The notes: generated by a model not told the origin, from the letters alone. A stretch of DNA of 5,737 nucleotides from Chloroflexota bacterium (GCA_028875085.1 JAPPFU010000109.1:6134-11870), one strand, 5' to 3'. Positions 1 through 4,839 are shown, counted from the first letter of the stretch. Numbers and translations are program-made.

Positions 1-41
1 GATACCCCCACGCCCCTACCAGAGGGGCAGCGCCCCTCTGG
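1..41 (+). repeat. Intergenic double-hairpin repeat, copy 1 (cut by the window edge)
   Basis: The first 16 bases (GATACCCCCACGCCCC) are identical to positions 2853-2868, so this is the right part of the same element; its left arm lies outside the window. It continues into a perfect hairpin with a 10-bp stem, arms 19-28 (CCAGAGGGGC) and 32-41, and loop AGC. A smaller stem follows at 43-47 and 51-55 (CTCCC with GGGAG, loop CGT). The element sits just past the 3' end of the minus-strand brkB-like gene. It could be a transcription terminator, an mRNA-stabilising structure, or a REP-like dispersed palindrome; the sequence alone does not decide. Confidence 0.7.
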
Positions 42-74
42 ACTCCCCGTGGGAGGAGGCGTGGGATTACGCAA

Positions 75-104
75 AAGTCTCCTTTCGCGGGAATGACGGA
101 AAGG
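75..104. repeat. Short palindromic element resembling the GTCATTCCCGCG family
   Basis: Arms CCTTTC (81-86) and GAAAGG (99-104) enclose the loop GCGGGAATGACG. Read on the minus strand the loop gives CGTCATTCCCGC. From memory this resembles a dispersed palindrome seen in many bacterial genomes, but no search was possible. The left half (GGATTAC, 64-70) looks like a decayed partner of the usual GGATTCCCGC arm. It lies in the 130-base stretch downstream of the brkB-like gene, which otherwise shows no gene. Confidence 0.35.
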
Positions 105-130
105 GGAGCGGGAACGGCGGTGGTGGGCGA

Positions 131-1114
131 CTAGCGGTACGCCCGGGAGAGGGGGGCCGGTTCGGGCACGGGGCCAAGGCCGCCGCGGACGGGCCGCCAG
201 TGCCATTCCAAGCGGCCTGAGGCGCGGGAGCGGCGGAACTCGGCGGCCACCTCCGCCCCCACCACGATGATGATGCCGACGACGAAGAACCACAGCATCA
301 GGATAGCGACGGTGGAGACGCCGCCGTAGACGCGGTCGAAGTTGGCGAAGCGGTTGAGGTAGAAGACGAAGGCCAGCTTCGCGACTTCGAAGAGCAAGCC
401 CGCCGCCAGTCCGCCGGCAAAGGCCGTCACCCATAGCACTTTCACGTCGGTTACGTACCTGTAGAGGAAAGTGAATGCACCGACGCTCATCAGGACGGAG
501 AGGATATTCACGGCGATCGCCGTGAGGGTGTGGAGGAACTCGGTATGCGCGGCGTCCTCGGCTTGGGTTATGAGGCGCCCGAGGATGCCGATGGCGACGG
601 TGAGGAAGAACACGCAGCCGAGCGCGAAGGCAACCCCCAATTGGCCCATCTGCTGCTGGATGAAGTGGGGCGGCTCGGGGATGCGCCACGCGCGGTTGAC
701 GACGCGGTGGACGGCGCCGAGGACAGCCCTGCCCGCCCAGAGGAGGCCGATGAGCGAGATGACGCCGAGGGCGCGGACGCCGAGCTCGCCTTCGAGGGTG
801 TTGTCGATGAAGCCGACGAGGTTGCGTCCGGCGGAGCCGGGCACCTGGCCGGCGATGAATTCGGTGATGCGTTGCTGGGTGCTCTCGGTGGAGACGAAGA
901 AGGAGGCGATGGCGATGATGGCGAGGACGAGGGGGAAGAGGGAGAAGAAGGAGTAGTAGGCGACGCCGGCGGCCATGTGGCTGCCGTCGTTGCGGAAGAA
1001 GTTCTGGCCTATGCGCACCAGCATCTCGGTAAAGGAGCGTAGAATCGGCGGCGCGGAGAGTTGGTACGCCCACTCGCGGATGGAGCCGCCCGTCTGCCGC
1101 AGCGTGTTGAGCAT
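131..1114 (-). CDS. YihY/BrkB-family integral membrane protein
   Basis: This encodes a 327-residue polytopic inner-membrane protein. Hydrophobic segments lie at about residues 49-73, 113-133, 158-180, 197-219, 227-250 and 265-292, the six-helix layout of the YihY/BrkB family. Family hallmarks are the first-helix stretch AAGVAYYSFFSLFPLVL (48-64) and the last-helix stretch around residues 263-292, with YGG, LW and GAEV. The C-terminal tail (about 293-327) is basic, then proline-rich, and cytoplasmic by the usual topology. The name BrkB comes from Bordetella serum resistance, but the molecular role is unsettled; older RNase BN labels are wrong for this family, so no transport substrate is claimed. 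The ATG at 1112-1114 has no Shine-Dalgarno sequence but has TATAAT 7 bases upstream, suggesting a leaderless transcript. trpS ends 52 bases upstream in the same direction, so read-through from trpS is also possible. Confidence 0.9.
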   Translation of the reverse strand: MLNTLRQTGGSIREWAYQLSAPPILRSFTEMLVRIGQNFFRNDGSHMAAGVAYYSFFSLFPLVLAIIAIASFFVSTESTQQRITEFIAGQVPGSAGRNLVGFIDNTLEGELGVRALGVISLIGLLWAGRAVLGAVHRVVNRAWRIPEPPHFIQQQMGQLGVAFALGCVFFLTVAIGILGRLITQAEDAAHTEFLHTLTAIAVNILSVLMSVGAFTFLYRYVTDVKVLWVTAFAGGLAAGLLFEVAKLAFVFYLNRFANFDRVYGGVSTVAILMLWFFVVGIIIVVGAEVAAEFRRSRASGRLEWHWRPVRGGLGPVPEPAPLSRAYR

Positions 1115-1121
1115 GCGCCGG

Positions 1122-1127
1122 ATTATA
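1122..1127 (-). promoter_or_regulatory. Consensus -10 box (TATAAT) of the brkB-like gene
   Basis: On the minus strand TATAAT ends 7 bases before the ATG, so transcription would start at or within a base or two of the start codon. No convincing -35 hexamer lies 16-18 bases upstream. An inverted repeat AGCGC-AAC-GCGCT (1128-1140) directly abuts it and a direct repeat CGCTAC occurs at 1137-1142 and 1145-1150. These could be an operator or a weak trpS terminator. Confidence 0.5.
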
Positions 1128-1166
1128 AGCGCAACGCGCTACTCCGCTACGCGGCGGCGCGGGCGG

Positions 1167-2162
1167 TTAGGGGATGGGGGCGAGGCCGATGCGGTCGTAG
1201 ACCTCGCGGAGGGTTTCGCGGGCGATGGCGCGCGCTCTGTCCGCGCCCGCCGCCAGCGTCTCGTCCACCAGGCGGGGCGCGGTCTCGAACTCGCGGCGGC
1301 GCTCGCGGAAGGCGCGGAAGTAGTCGTTGACGCCGTCGGCGAGGATGGCCTTGTCGTCCACGCAGCCGATGCCCGCCGTGGTGCAGAGGCGGTAGATCTC
1401 TTCGCGGCGGCCGGGGTTGAAGAGGGCGTGGAAGGCGTAGACGTTGCAGACCCAGGGACGGCCGGGGTCGGCGCGGCGGGCGCGCTGCGGGTCGGTAACC
1501 ATCGTGCGCACGCGCTCGCGCGTCTCCTCTTCGCTCATCGCCAACTCGATGTGATTGTCGAGGCTCTTGGACATTTTGTTGGCGCCGTCGGTGCCGGTGA
1601 TGGAGGGCGATTCGGTGAGTCTGACCTGGGGCTCGGGGAAGGTGTCGCCGTAGAGGTTGTTGAAGCGGCGCACGATCTCGCGCGACAATTCCACGTGGGG
1701 CGCCTGGTCGACGCCGACGGGCACCCACTCGGCCTTGGCGAAGATGATGTCGGCGGTTTGGAGGACAGGGTAGCCGACGAGCCCGTAGGAGACGTTCTCC
1801 TCCGTCTCGTTCATCTGGCGGACGCGCTCCTTGAAGGTGGGGACGCGCATCAGCCAGCCGAGGGGGGTGGACATGCTGAGCAGCGTGTGGAGGGTCAGCA
1901 CCTCGGGCGCTTGCGATTGGACGTAGAGAAGGCTGCGGTCGGGGTCGACACCGGCGGCGAGCCAGTCGAGCACCATCTCGCGGGTGTTGGGCGCAATGGA
2001 GCGCGCTGCCTCGCCTACTTCGGTGGTCAGTGCGTGAACGTCGGCGACGCCGTAGACGCACTCGAACTCGTCCTGGAGCGCGACCCAATTCTGTAGGGCG
2101 CCGAAGTAGTTGCCGAGGTGGAGGCGCCCGGAGGGGCGCATCGCGGAATAGACCCTTGCCAT
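1167..2162 (-). CDS. trpS: Tryptophanyl-tRNA synthetase (class I)
   Basis: The enzyme charges tRNA-Trp with tryptophan using ATP (EC 6.1.1.2) in the cytoplasm. The 331-residue product matches the usual bacterial length of about 330. The N-terminus runs MARVYSAMRPSGRLHLGNYF; its HLGN (15-18) is the HIGH signature. YPVLQTADI (131-139) and VGVDQAPHVE (149-158) form the tryptophan-binding Rossmann core, with Asp138, Asp152, Gln153 and His156 in the expected places. KMSKS is at 196-200. The open frame extends 188 codons further upstream across the divergent gene, but that part is low-complexity and lacks family similarity. The start at 2160-2162 gives the standard TrpRS N-terminus. There is no Shine-Dalgarno sequence; TACACT lies 9 bases upstream of the ATG. 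It is divergent from the gamma-CA-like gene and followed 52 bases later by the brkB-like gene on the same strand. Confidence 0.97.
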   Translation of the reverse strand: MARVYSAMRPSGRLHLGNYFGALQNWVALQDEFECVYGVADVHALTTEVGEAARSIAPNTREMVLDWLAAGVDPDRSLLYVQSQAPEVLTLHTLLSMSTPLGWLMRVPTFKERVRQMNETEENVSYGLVGYPVLQTADIIFAKAEWVPVGVDQAPHVELSREIVRRFNNLYGDTFPEPQVRLTESPSITGTDGANKMSKSLDNHIELAMSEEETRERVRTMVTDPQRARRADPGRPWVCNVYAFHALFNPGRREEIYRLCTTAGIGCVDDKAILADGVNDYFRAFRERRREFETAPRLVDETLAAGADRARAIARETLREVYDRIGLAPIP

Positions 2163-2171
2163 GCCGCCGCG

Positions 2172-2180
2172 AGTGTAGCA
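2172..2180 (-). promoter_or_regulatory. Extended -10 promoter element of trpS
   Basis: The minus strand reads TGC-TACACT, fitting the extended -10 pattern TGnTANNNT. It ends 9 bases before the trpS ATG. No good -35 hexamer is visible, which an extended -10 can tolerate. The spacing implies a transcript with almost no 5' leader. Confidence 0.45.
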
Positions 2181-2193
2181 CAGGCGCCGGGGA

Positions 2194-2217
2194 CGCCCTT
2201 CGAGTTCCCTCAGGGCG
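2194..2217. repeat. Inverted repeat in the trpS/gamma-CA divergent region
   Basis: Arms CGCCCT (2194-2199) and AGGGCG (2212-2217) are perfect complements separated by 12 bases. The right arm overlaps the first unit of the adjacent direct repeat. This could be a protein-binding site or chance in GC-rich DNA. Confidence 0.25.
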
Positions 2218-2252
2218 AACGGAAAGGAGGGTGGGCGAACGGGGAGGGGCGG
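2213..2252. repeat. Tandem 20-bp direct repeat between trpS and the gamma-CA-like gene
   Basis: GGGCGAACGG occurs exactly at 2213-2222 and again at 2233-2242. The full 20-base units (2213-2232, 2233-2252) match at 15 of 20 positions. A 20-base offset is about two DNA turns, so two copies would face the same side of the helix, as in paired operator sites. The position is upstream of both divergent promoters. No regulator gene is in the window to pair with it. Confidence 0.4.
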
Positions 2253-2254
2253 CC

Positions 2255-2284
2255 TTGCGGCACGGCGCGGCGGCACGCTAGCCT
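2255..2284 (+). promoter_or_regulatory. Putative promoter of the gamma-CA-like gene
   Basis: TTGCGG (2255-2260) and TAGCCT (2279-2284) are separated by 18 bases. TAGCCT fits TANNNT and ends 7 bases before the ATG at 2292, so the transcript would be essentially leaderless. Both hexamers are weak matches; the main support is the same spacing seen at three other genes in the window. Confidence 0.35.
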
Positions 2285-2291
2285 CAGCGCC

Positions 2292-2798
2292 ATGATTCGC
2301 GCCCTCGGCGGCTTGGCGCCGCAGGTTCACCCCACCGCCTACGTGAGCGAGGCGGCCTATGTGGTGGGTGACGTTGTGATTGGCGCGCACTCGAGCGTGT
2401 GGCCCGGCGCGGTGATCAGGGGCGACCACGGGCGCATCAGCATCGGCGCTTACACCAATGTGCAGGACAACTCCGTCGTCCACTCGGACGCGGAGGCGTC
2501 CATCGGCGACGGCGTGGTCATCGGCCACCGCGTGGTGTGCCACGCGGGACGGGTGGGCGATCGCGCGCTGCTGGGCAACGGGTGCGTGGTGAACGACGGG
2601 GCGATCATCGAGGACGACGCGATCGTGGCGGCGGGAGCGGTGGTGATGGAGCGCATCCGCGTCGGCAGCGGGGAGGTGTGGGCGGGCGTGCCCGCGCGGC
2701 TGCGGGGACGGCTGCTGCAGCGCCATCGCGAGATGATCAGACGCGGCGCGGAGTCGTACGCGGCGCTCGCGCGGCGTTACATGGAGGGGGTAGGGTGA
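2292..2798 (+). CDS. Gamma-carbonic-anhydrase-like hexapeptide-repeat protein (YrdA/PaaY type)
   Basis: The 168-residue protein has the left-handed beta-helix fold (LbH) made of repeated [LIV]G-x4 turns from about residue 10 to 135, followed by a C-terminal helix (about 136-165) that packs along the trimer. The three zinc-ligand histidines of gamma-carbonic anhydrases are present: His64 (DNSVVHSD), His79 and His84 (IGHRVVCH). Arg43, Asp45 (VIRGD) and Gln58-Asp59 match conserved structural or active-site residues. By family knowledge a trimer binds metal at subunit interfaces. Some members hydrate CO2, others have unproven activity or are thioesterase-like (PaaY). The acidic proton-shuttle loop of the archaeal enzyme Cam is not apparent, as in most bacterial YrdA-type members. 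The ATG at 2292 gives the standard N-terminus (MIRALGGLAPQVHPTAYV); the 58 in-frame codons before it are not family-like. It has no Shine-Dalgarno sequence and converges on the amidohydrolase gene. Confidence 0.92.
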   Translation: MIRALGGLAPQVHPTAYVSEAAYVVGDVVIGAHSSVWPGAVIRGDHGRISIGAYTNVQDNSVVHSDAEASIGDGVVIGHRVVCHAGRVGDRALLGNGCVVNDGAIIEDDAIVAAGAVVMERIRVGSGEVWAGVPARLRGRLLQRHREMIRRGAESYAALARRYMEGVG

Positions 2799-2818
2799 GG
2801 TGAGGACGCCGCCCCGCC

Positions 2819-2894
2819 CCCCACCCCCAAGAAGGAAAAACCGGTTGTGGGGGATACCCCCACGCCCCCAGCCGAGGGGCGGCTGCCCCTCGGC
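2819..2894 (+). repeat. Intergenic double-hairpin repeat, copy 2 (most complete)
   Basis: CCCCACCCCCAAGAAG (2819-2834) and GAAAAACC (2835-2842) are shared with copy 3. A perfect 7-bp hairpin follows: GTGGGGG (2847-2853), loop ATA, CCCCCAC (2857-2863). The next block (2853-2868) is identical to copy 1. The second hairpin has a perfect 10-bp stem, arms 2871-2880 (GCCGAGGGGC) and 2885-2894, loop GGCT. Compared with copy 1 the inner GAGGGGC stem is kept while the outer pairs change on both arms, so pairing is preserved. It occupies the 171-base convergent gap after the gamma-CA-like and amidohydrolase genes. Confidence 0.8.
2835..2863 (-). terminator. Possible intrinsic terminator of the amidohydrolase gene
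   Basis: Read on the minus strand, the 7-bp GC-only-core hairpin GTGGGGG-TAT-CCCCCAC is followed six bases later by TTTTT. The second 10-bp hairpin (2871-2894) lies just ahead of it. The stem is strong but the U-tract is short and separated from the stem, so this is a non-canonical terminator at best. No T-tract follows on the plus strand. Confidence 0.35.
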
Positions 2895-2919
2895 GCACCT
2901 CGCCGGGGACCGATTTCGA

Positions 2920-2940
2920 GGGCGCCCACAAGGGACGCCC
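2920..2940. repeat. Bulged hairpin with ACAA loop
   Basis: GGGCGCCC (2920-2927), loop ACAA (2928-2931), then GGG, one unpaired A (2935) and CGCCC (2936-2940) form an 8-bp stem with a single-base bulge. It lies between the repeat copy and the amidohydrolase stop codon. It would be the first structure in the 3' UTR of that gene. No second copy is present in the window. Confidence 0.35.
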
Positions 2941-2969
2941 CTATGGAAATAGAGGGTAGGCGAGAGGGG

Positions 2970-4346
2970 CTAGTCGATCGGCCAGGGGATGCGTGGGGCG
3001 AAGCTGGTGCGGGCGAGCAGCCCTTCGCTCACCGCTTCCAGCTTGGCGGTGAGGGCGCGCTCGTCCACGAAGTTGGGCTTGCCGTTCTCGACAAGCGTTA
3101 CGCCGTCCACCATTACGGTGTCCACGCTGCGCCCGTCGGCGTTGTAGACCAGCGCGGTAACAGGGTTCACGAGGGCGCTCCACTCCGCGCGCTCGGTGTC
3201 GTAGAGCACAAGGTCGGCCTTCTTCCCGGACTCGAGGGAGCCGACCTCCGCGTCCATCCCCAGGGCTCGGGCGCCCATAATCGTGCCCATCTCGAGGGTC
3301 TGGCTCGCGGGCAGCAGCGAGGTGTCGCCTCGCGCGTCCTTGTAGACGAGGGAGGTAACGCGCATCGCGTGCTGCGTCTCGAGGAGGTTGCCGTTGTTGG
3401 CGGAGTCGGTGCCGACGGAGACGGGCACGCCCTTGGCGAGCAGTTCGGGGAGCTTGCTTTGGTGGATGGTTCCTTGCGCCAGTTTGAGCGACGCCGCCGG
3501 GCAGACGACCGCCGCCGTGCCCGTGCGCGCCATCGCGTCGATCTCCGCCTCGTCGAGGTCGATCACGTGCGCCAGCAGCACGTTCGGGCCGAGCAGGCCG
3601 ATGTCCTCGAGGTGGAGCGTCGGGCGCTTGCCGTACTCGCGCAAAGTGCGCTCGATGCTGACGGACGCGTTGATGTGGTGGTAGGTCATGCGGGAGTTGC
3701 GCTCGTCCACGGCGCGCTTGAGTGCGACGAGGAGTTCGTCGGACGCCCAGTCGTCGGAGAAGGGCATAGCCCAAACGTGGACGCGTCCGCCGTGCGCTCC
3801 GTGATGGCGGTCGATGGCGTCGGTGGCGATGCGCGCGGCCTCGCGTGCGTCGTAGGCAGGAATGCGGGAGGGGTTTTCCCGGTCGGTAACGTGGATGCCG
3901 GTGATGAGGCGACAGCCCGCCTCGCCGCACGCGGCCAGCCCCGCCTCCATGAACTTGGTGCTGCCGGGGTCGAGGATGGTGGTCGTGCCGCTCTTCACGA
4001 GTTCGGTCATCGCCAGCAGGGAGGTCAGATATTCCTCCTCCTCCGTCATAGCCGCCTGGATCTTGAATACAGAGGGGAAGTAGACCTCCGGCGGCGTGTC
4101 TTCGGGGAAGAGGCCGCGCATGGCGTGGGCGTAGCTGAGATGGATGTGGCCGTTCACTAGGCCCGGCGTCACCACCTTGCCGCTTGCGTTGATGACGCGG
4201 TCGGCGGGCGCCCCGGCGAGCGCCTCCGTCTTGCCGACGCGCGCGATGCGGTCGCCTTCGATGAGCAGCGCGCCGTCGCGGATGATGCGCCGCTGGGCAT
4301 CCATCGTTACGATGTAGCGGGCGTTCTCGATCTTGGTTACGGCCAT
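2970..4346 (-). CDS. Metal-dependent amidohydrolase, ATZ/TRZ (chlorohydrolase/deaminase) type
   Basis: The 458-residue protein is full length for the cytoplasmic amidohydrolases related to AtzA, TrzN, methylthioadenosine/SAH deaminase and guanine deaminase. A small beta-sandwich is built from residues about 1-60 and 370-425, enclosing a TIM barrel. VTPGLVNGHIHL (59-70) supplies metal ligands His67 and His69. His223 (MTYHHIN, 220-226) and Asp314 (VGTDSANNG) complete a mononuclear site, and His260 (LLAHVIDL) is the usual catalytic histidine. CPAASLKLAQG (282-292) matches the family block written as NPxSNxKLxxG. The glutamate normally three residues after the third histidine (HxxE) is replaced by Asn226. 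The substrate cannot be named; hydrolytic deamination or dechlorination of a nitrogen heterocycle or amine is the family range. The start lacks a Shine-Dalgarno sequence, with TATACT 9 bases upstream. It is divergent from the Rid-SDR operon, suggesting a shared pathway. Confidence 0.9.
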   Translation of the reverse strand: MAVTKIENARYIVTMDAQRRIIRDGALLIEGDRIARVGKTEALAGAPADRVINASGKVVTPGLVNGHIHLSYAHAMRGLFPEDTPPEVYFPSVFKIQAAMTEEEEYLTSLLAMTELVKSGTTTILDPGSTKFMEAGLAACGEAGCRLITGIHVTDRENPSRIPAYDAREAARIATDAIDRHHGAHGGRVHVWAMPFSDDWASDELLVALKRAVDERNSRMTYHHINASVSIERTLREYGKRPTLHLEDIGLLGPNVLLAHVIDLDEAEIDAMARTGTAAVVCPAASLKLAQGTIHQSKLPELLAKGVPVSVGTDSANNGNLLETQHAMRVTSLVYKDARGDTSLLPASQTLEMGTIMGARALGMDAEVGSLESGKKADLVLYDTERAEWSALVNPVTALVYNADGRSVDTVMVDGVTLVENGKPNFVDERALTAKLEAVSEGLLARTSFAPRIPWPID

Positions 4347-4355
4347 GGCGCGCGG

Positions 4356-4361
4356 AGTATA
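4356..4361 (-). promoter_or_regulatory. -10 box (TATACT) of the amidohydrolase gene
   Basis: On the minus strand TATACT, one base from consensus, ends 9 bases before the ATG, the same spacing as at trpS. This predicts a leaderless or nearly leaderless mRNA. No clear -35 is found. The expected -35 position (about 4379-4384) falls inside the spacer of the opposite Rid-operon promoter, so the two promoters overlap back to back. Confidence 0.5.
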
Positions 4362-4370
4362 GCGCAGCGG

Positions 4371-4399
4371 TGGACAGCCTCCGCGCCGCCGCCGATACT
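4371..4399 (+). promoter_or_regulatory. Sigma70-type promoter of the Rid-SDR operon
   Basis: TGGACA (4371-4376, one base from TTGACA) and GATACT (4394-4399, two from TATAAT) are separated by the optimal 17 bases. A start about seven bases downstream would leave a leader of about 24 bases containing the Shine-Dalgarno sequence. It shares the 83-base divergent gap with the amidohydrolase promoter. Confidence 0.55.
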
Positions 4400-4416
4400 C
4401 ACCCGCACGCGCCGAT

Positions 4417-4425
4417 GAGGAGGAA
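4417..4425 (+). promoter_or_regulatory. Ribosome binding site of the Rid-family gene
   Basis: GAGGAGGAA contains a full AGGAGG core (4418-4423) with six bases before the ATG at 4430. It decides the start over the in-frame ATG at 4370, which lies before the predicted transcription start and would overlap the promoter. Confidence 0.85.
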
Positions 4426-4429
4426 CCTT

Positions 4430-4825
4430 ATGGCCTATGACTTCATCGATCCGCCGACGCTGCCCAAGCCGCGAGGCCGCTACTCACAGGTGGTGAAGGC
4501 GGGCAACCTCGTCTTCATCGCCGGACAGACGTCGGTGGACCTGGACGGGGAGATGGTGGGCGTCGGCGACGCGAAGGCGCAGGCGCGCCAGGTGTACAGC
4601 AACGTGAAGGCGGCGGTCGAGTCGGTCGGCGGCTCGCTGAGCGACATCGTGAAGGTGGTGGTGTACATCACCGACCACGCCTACTTCCCCGCCGTGCAGG
4701 AGGGGCGCTGGGAGGTATGGCCGGAGGGAAGCCCGCCGCCGGTGAGCACGCTGCTGGTGGTCAAGGGGCTGGCGCGCGCGGAGTACATGGTGGAAGTGGA
4801 CGCGATAGCCGTCCTGCCCGAGTAG
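4430..4825 (+). CDS. Rid (YjgF/YER057c/UK114) family protein
   Basis: The 131-residue protein has the usual length and layout of the trimeric Rid family. YSQVVKAGNLVFIAGQT (18-34) is the signature first strand pair, QARQVYSNVKAAVESVGGSLSDIVKV (51-76) the conserved helix and turn, and MVEVDAIAVLPE (120-131) the C-terminal strand. Archetypal RidA hydrolyses reactive enamine/imine intermediates, using an arginine (Arg105 in E. coli). In my ungapped alignment from PPVSTLLVVK that position is Lys112, with Arg116 four residues later and a two-residue longer loop. It may therefore belong to a Rid subgroup without that arginine, whose roles are less defined, so the name ridA is not assigned. The start is fixed by a strong Shine-Dalgarno sequence. 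The SDR gene follows 14 bases later in the same operon, and the amidohydrolase is divergent. Confidence 0.92.
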   Translation: MAYDFIDPPTLPKPRGRYSQVVKAGNLVFIAGQTSVDLDGEMVGVGDAKAQARQVYSNVKAAVESVGGSLSDIVKVVVYITDHAYFPAVQEGRWEVWPEGSPPPVSTLLVVKGLARAEYMVEVDAIAVLPE

Positions 4826-4828
4826 CCC

Positions 4829-4835
4829 AAGGAGG
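4829..4835 (+). promoter_or_regulatory. Ribosome binding site of the SDR gene
   Basis: AAGGAGG lies in the 14-base gap after the Rid stop codon, four bases before the ATG at 4840. It fixes this start over an in-frame ATG at 4717 inside the Rid gene and supports coupled expression of the two genes. Confidence 0.85.
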
Positions 4836-4839
4836 CGAG

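Noticed and set aside
530..1042. Very acidic 170-codon plus-strand frame inside the brkB-like gene
   Set aside because: The Glu/Asp/Gly richness is the antisense reading of hydrophobic membrane codons (GAG/GAC/GAT opposite CTC/GTC/ATC).
975..2096. 373-codon plus-strand open frame opposite trpS and brkB
   Set aside because: It spans the trpS-brkB boundary antisense and has composition typical of GC-rich antisense frames.
2118..2291. 58-codon upstream extension of the gamma-CA-like gene
   Set aside because: It overlaps the 5' end of trpS and both promoters; the homologous N-terminus begins at 2292.
2163..2726. In-frame 188-codon N-terminal extension of TrpRS on the minus strand
   Set aside because: It runs antisense through the gamma-CA-like gene, is rich in His, Arg and Ala with no family similarity, and the start at 2162 gives the normal TrpRS N-terminus and length.
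2799..2969. CRISPR array or small RNA gene in the convergent gap
   Set aside because: The repeats are not tandem with spacers of regular length, and no separate promoter is visible in the gap.
2847..4160. 437-codon plus-strand open frame opposite the amidohydrolase
   Set aside because: It is an antisense shadow of a clear enzyme gene in GC-rich DNA and starts inside the hairpin repeat; its Gly/Val/Ala/Arg-rich translation shows no domain.
4717..4839. 41-codon upstream extension of the SDR gene
   Set aside because: It lies inside the Rid gene in another frame; AAGGAGG four bases before 4840 and the standard SDR N-terminus fix the later start.
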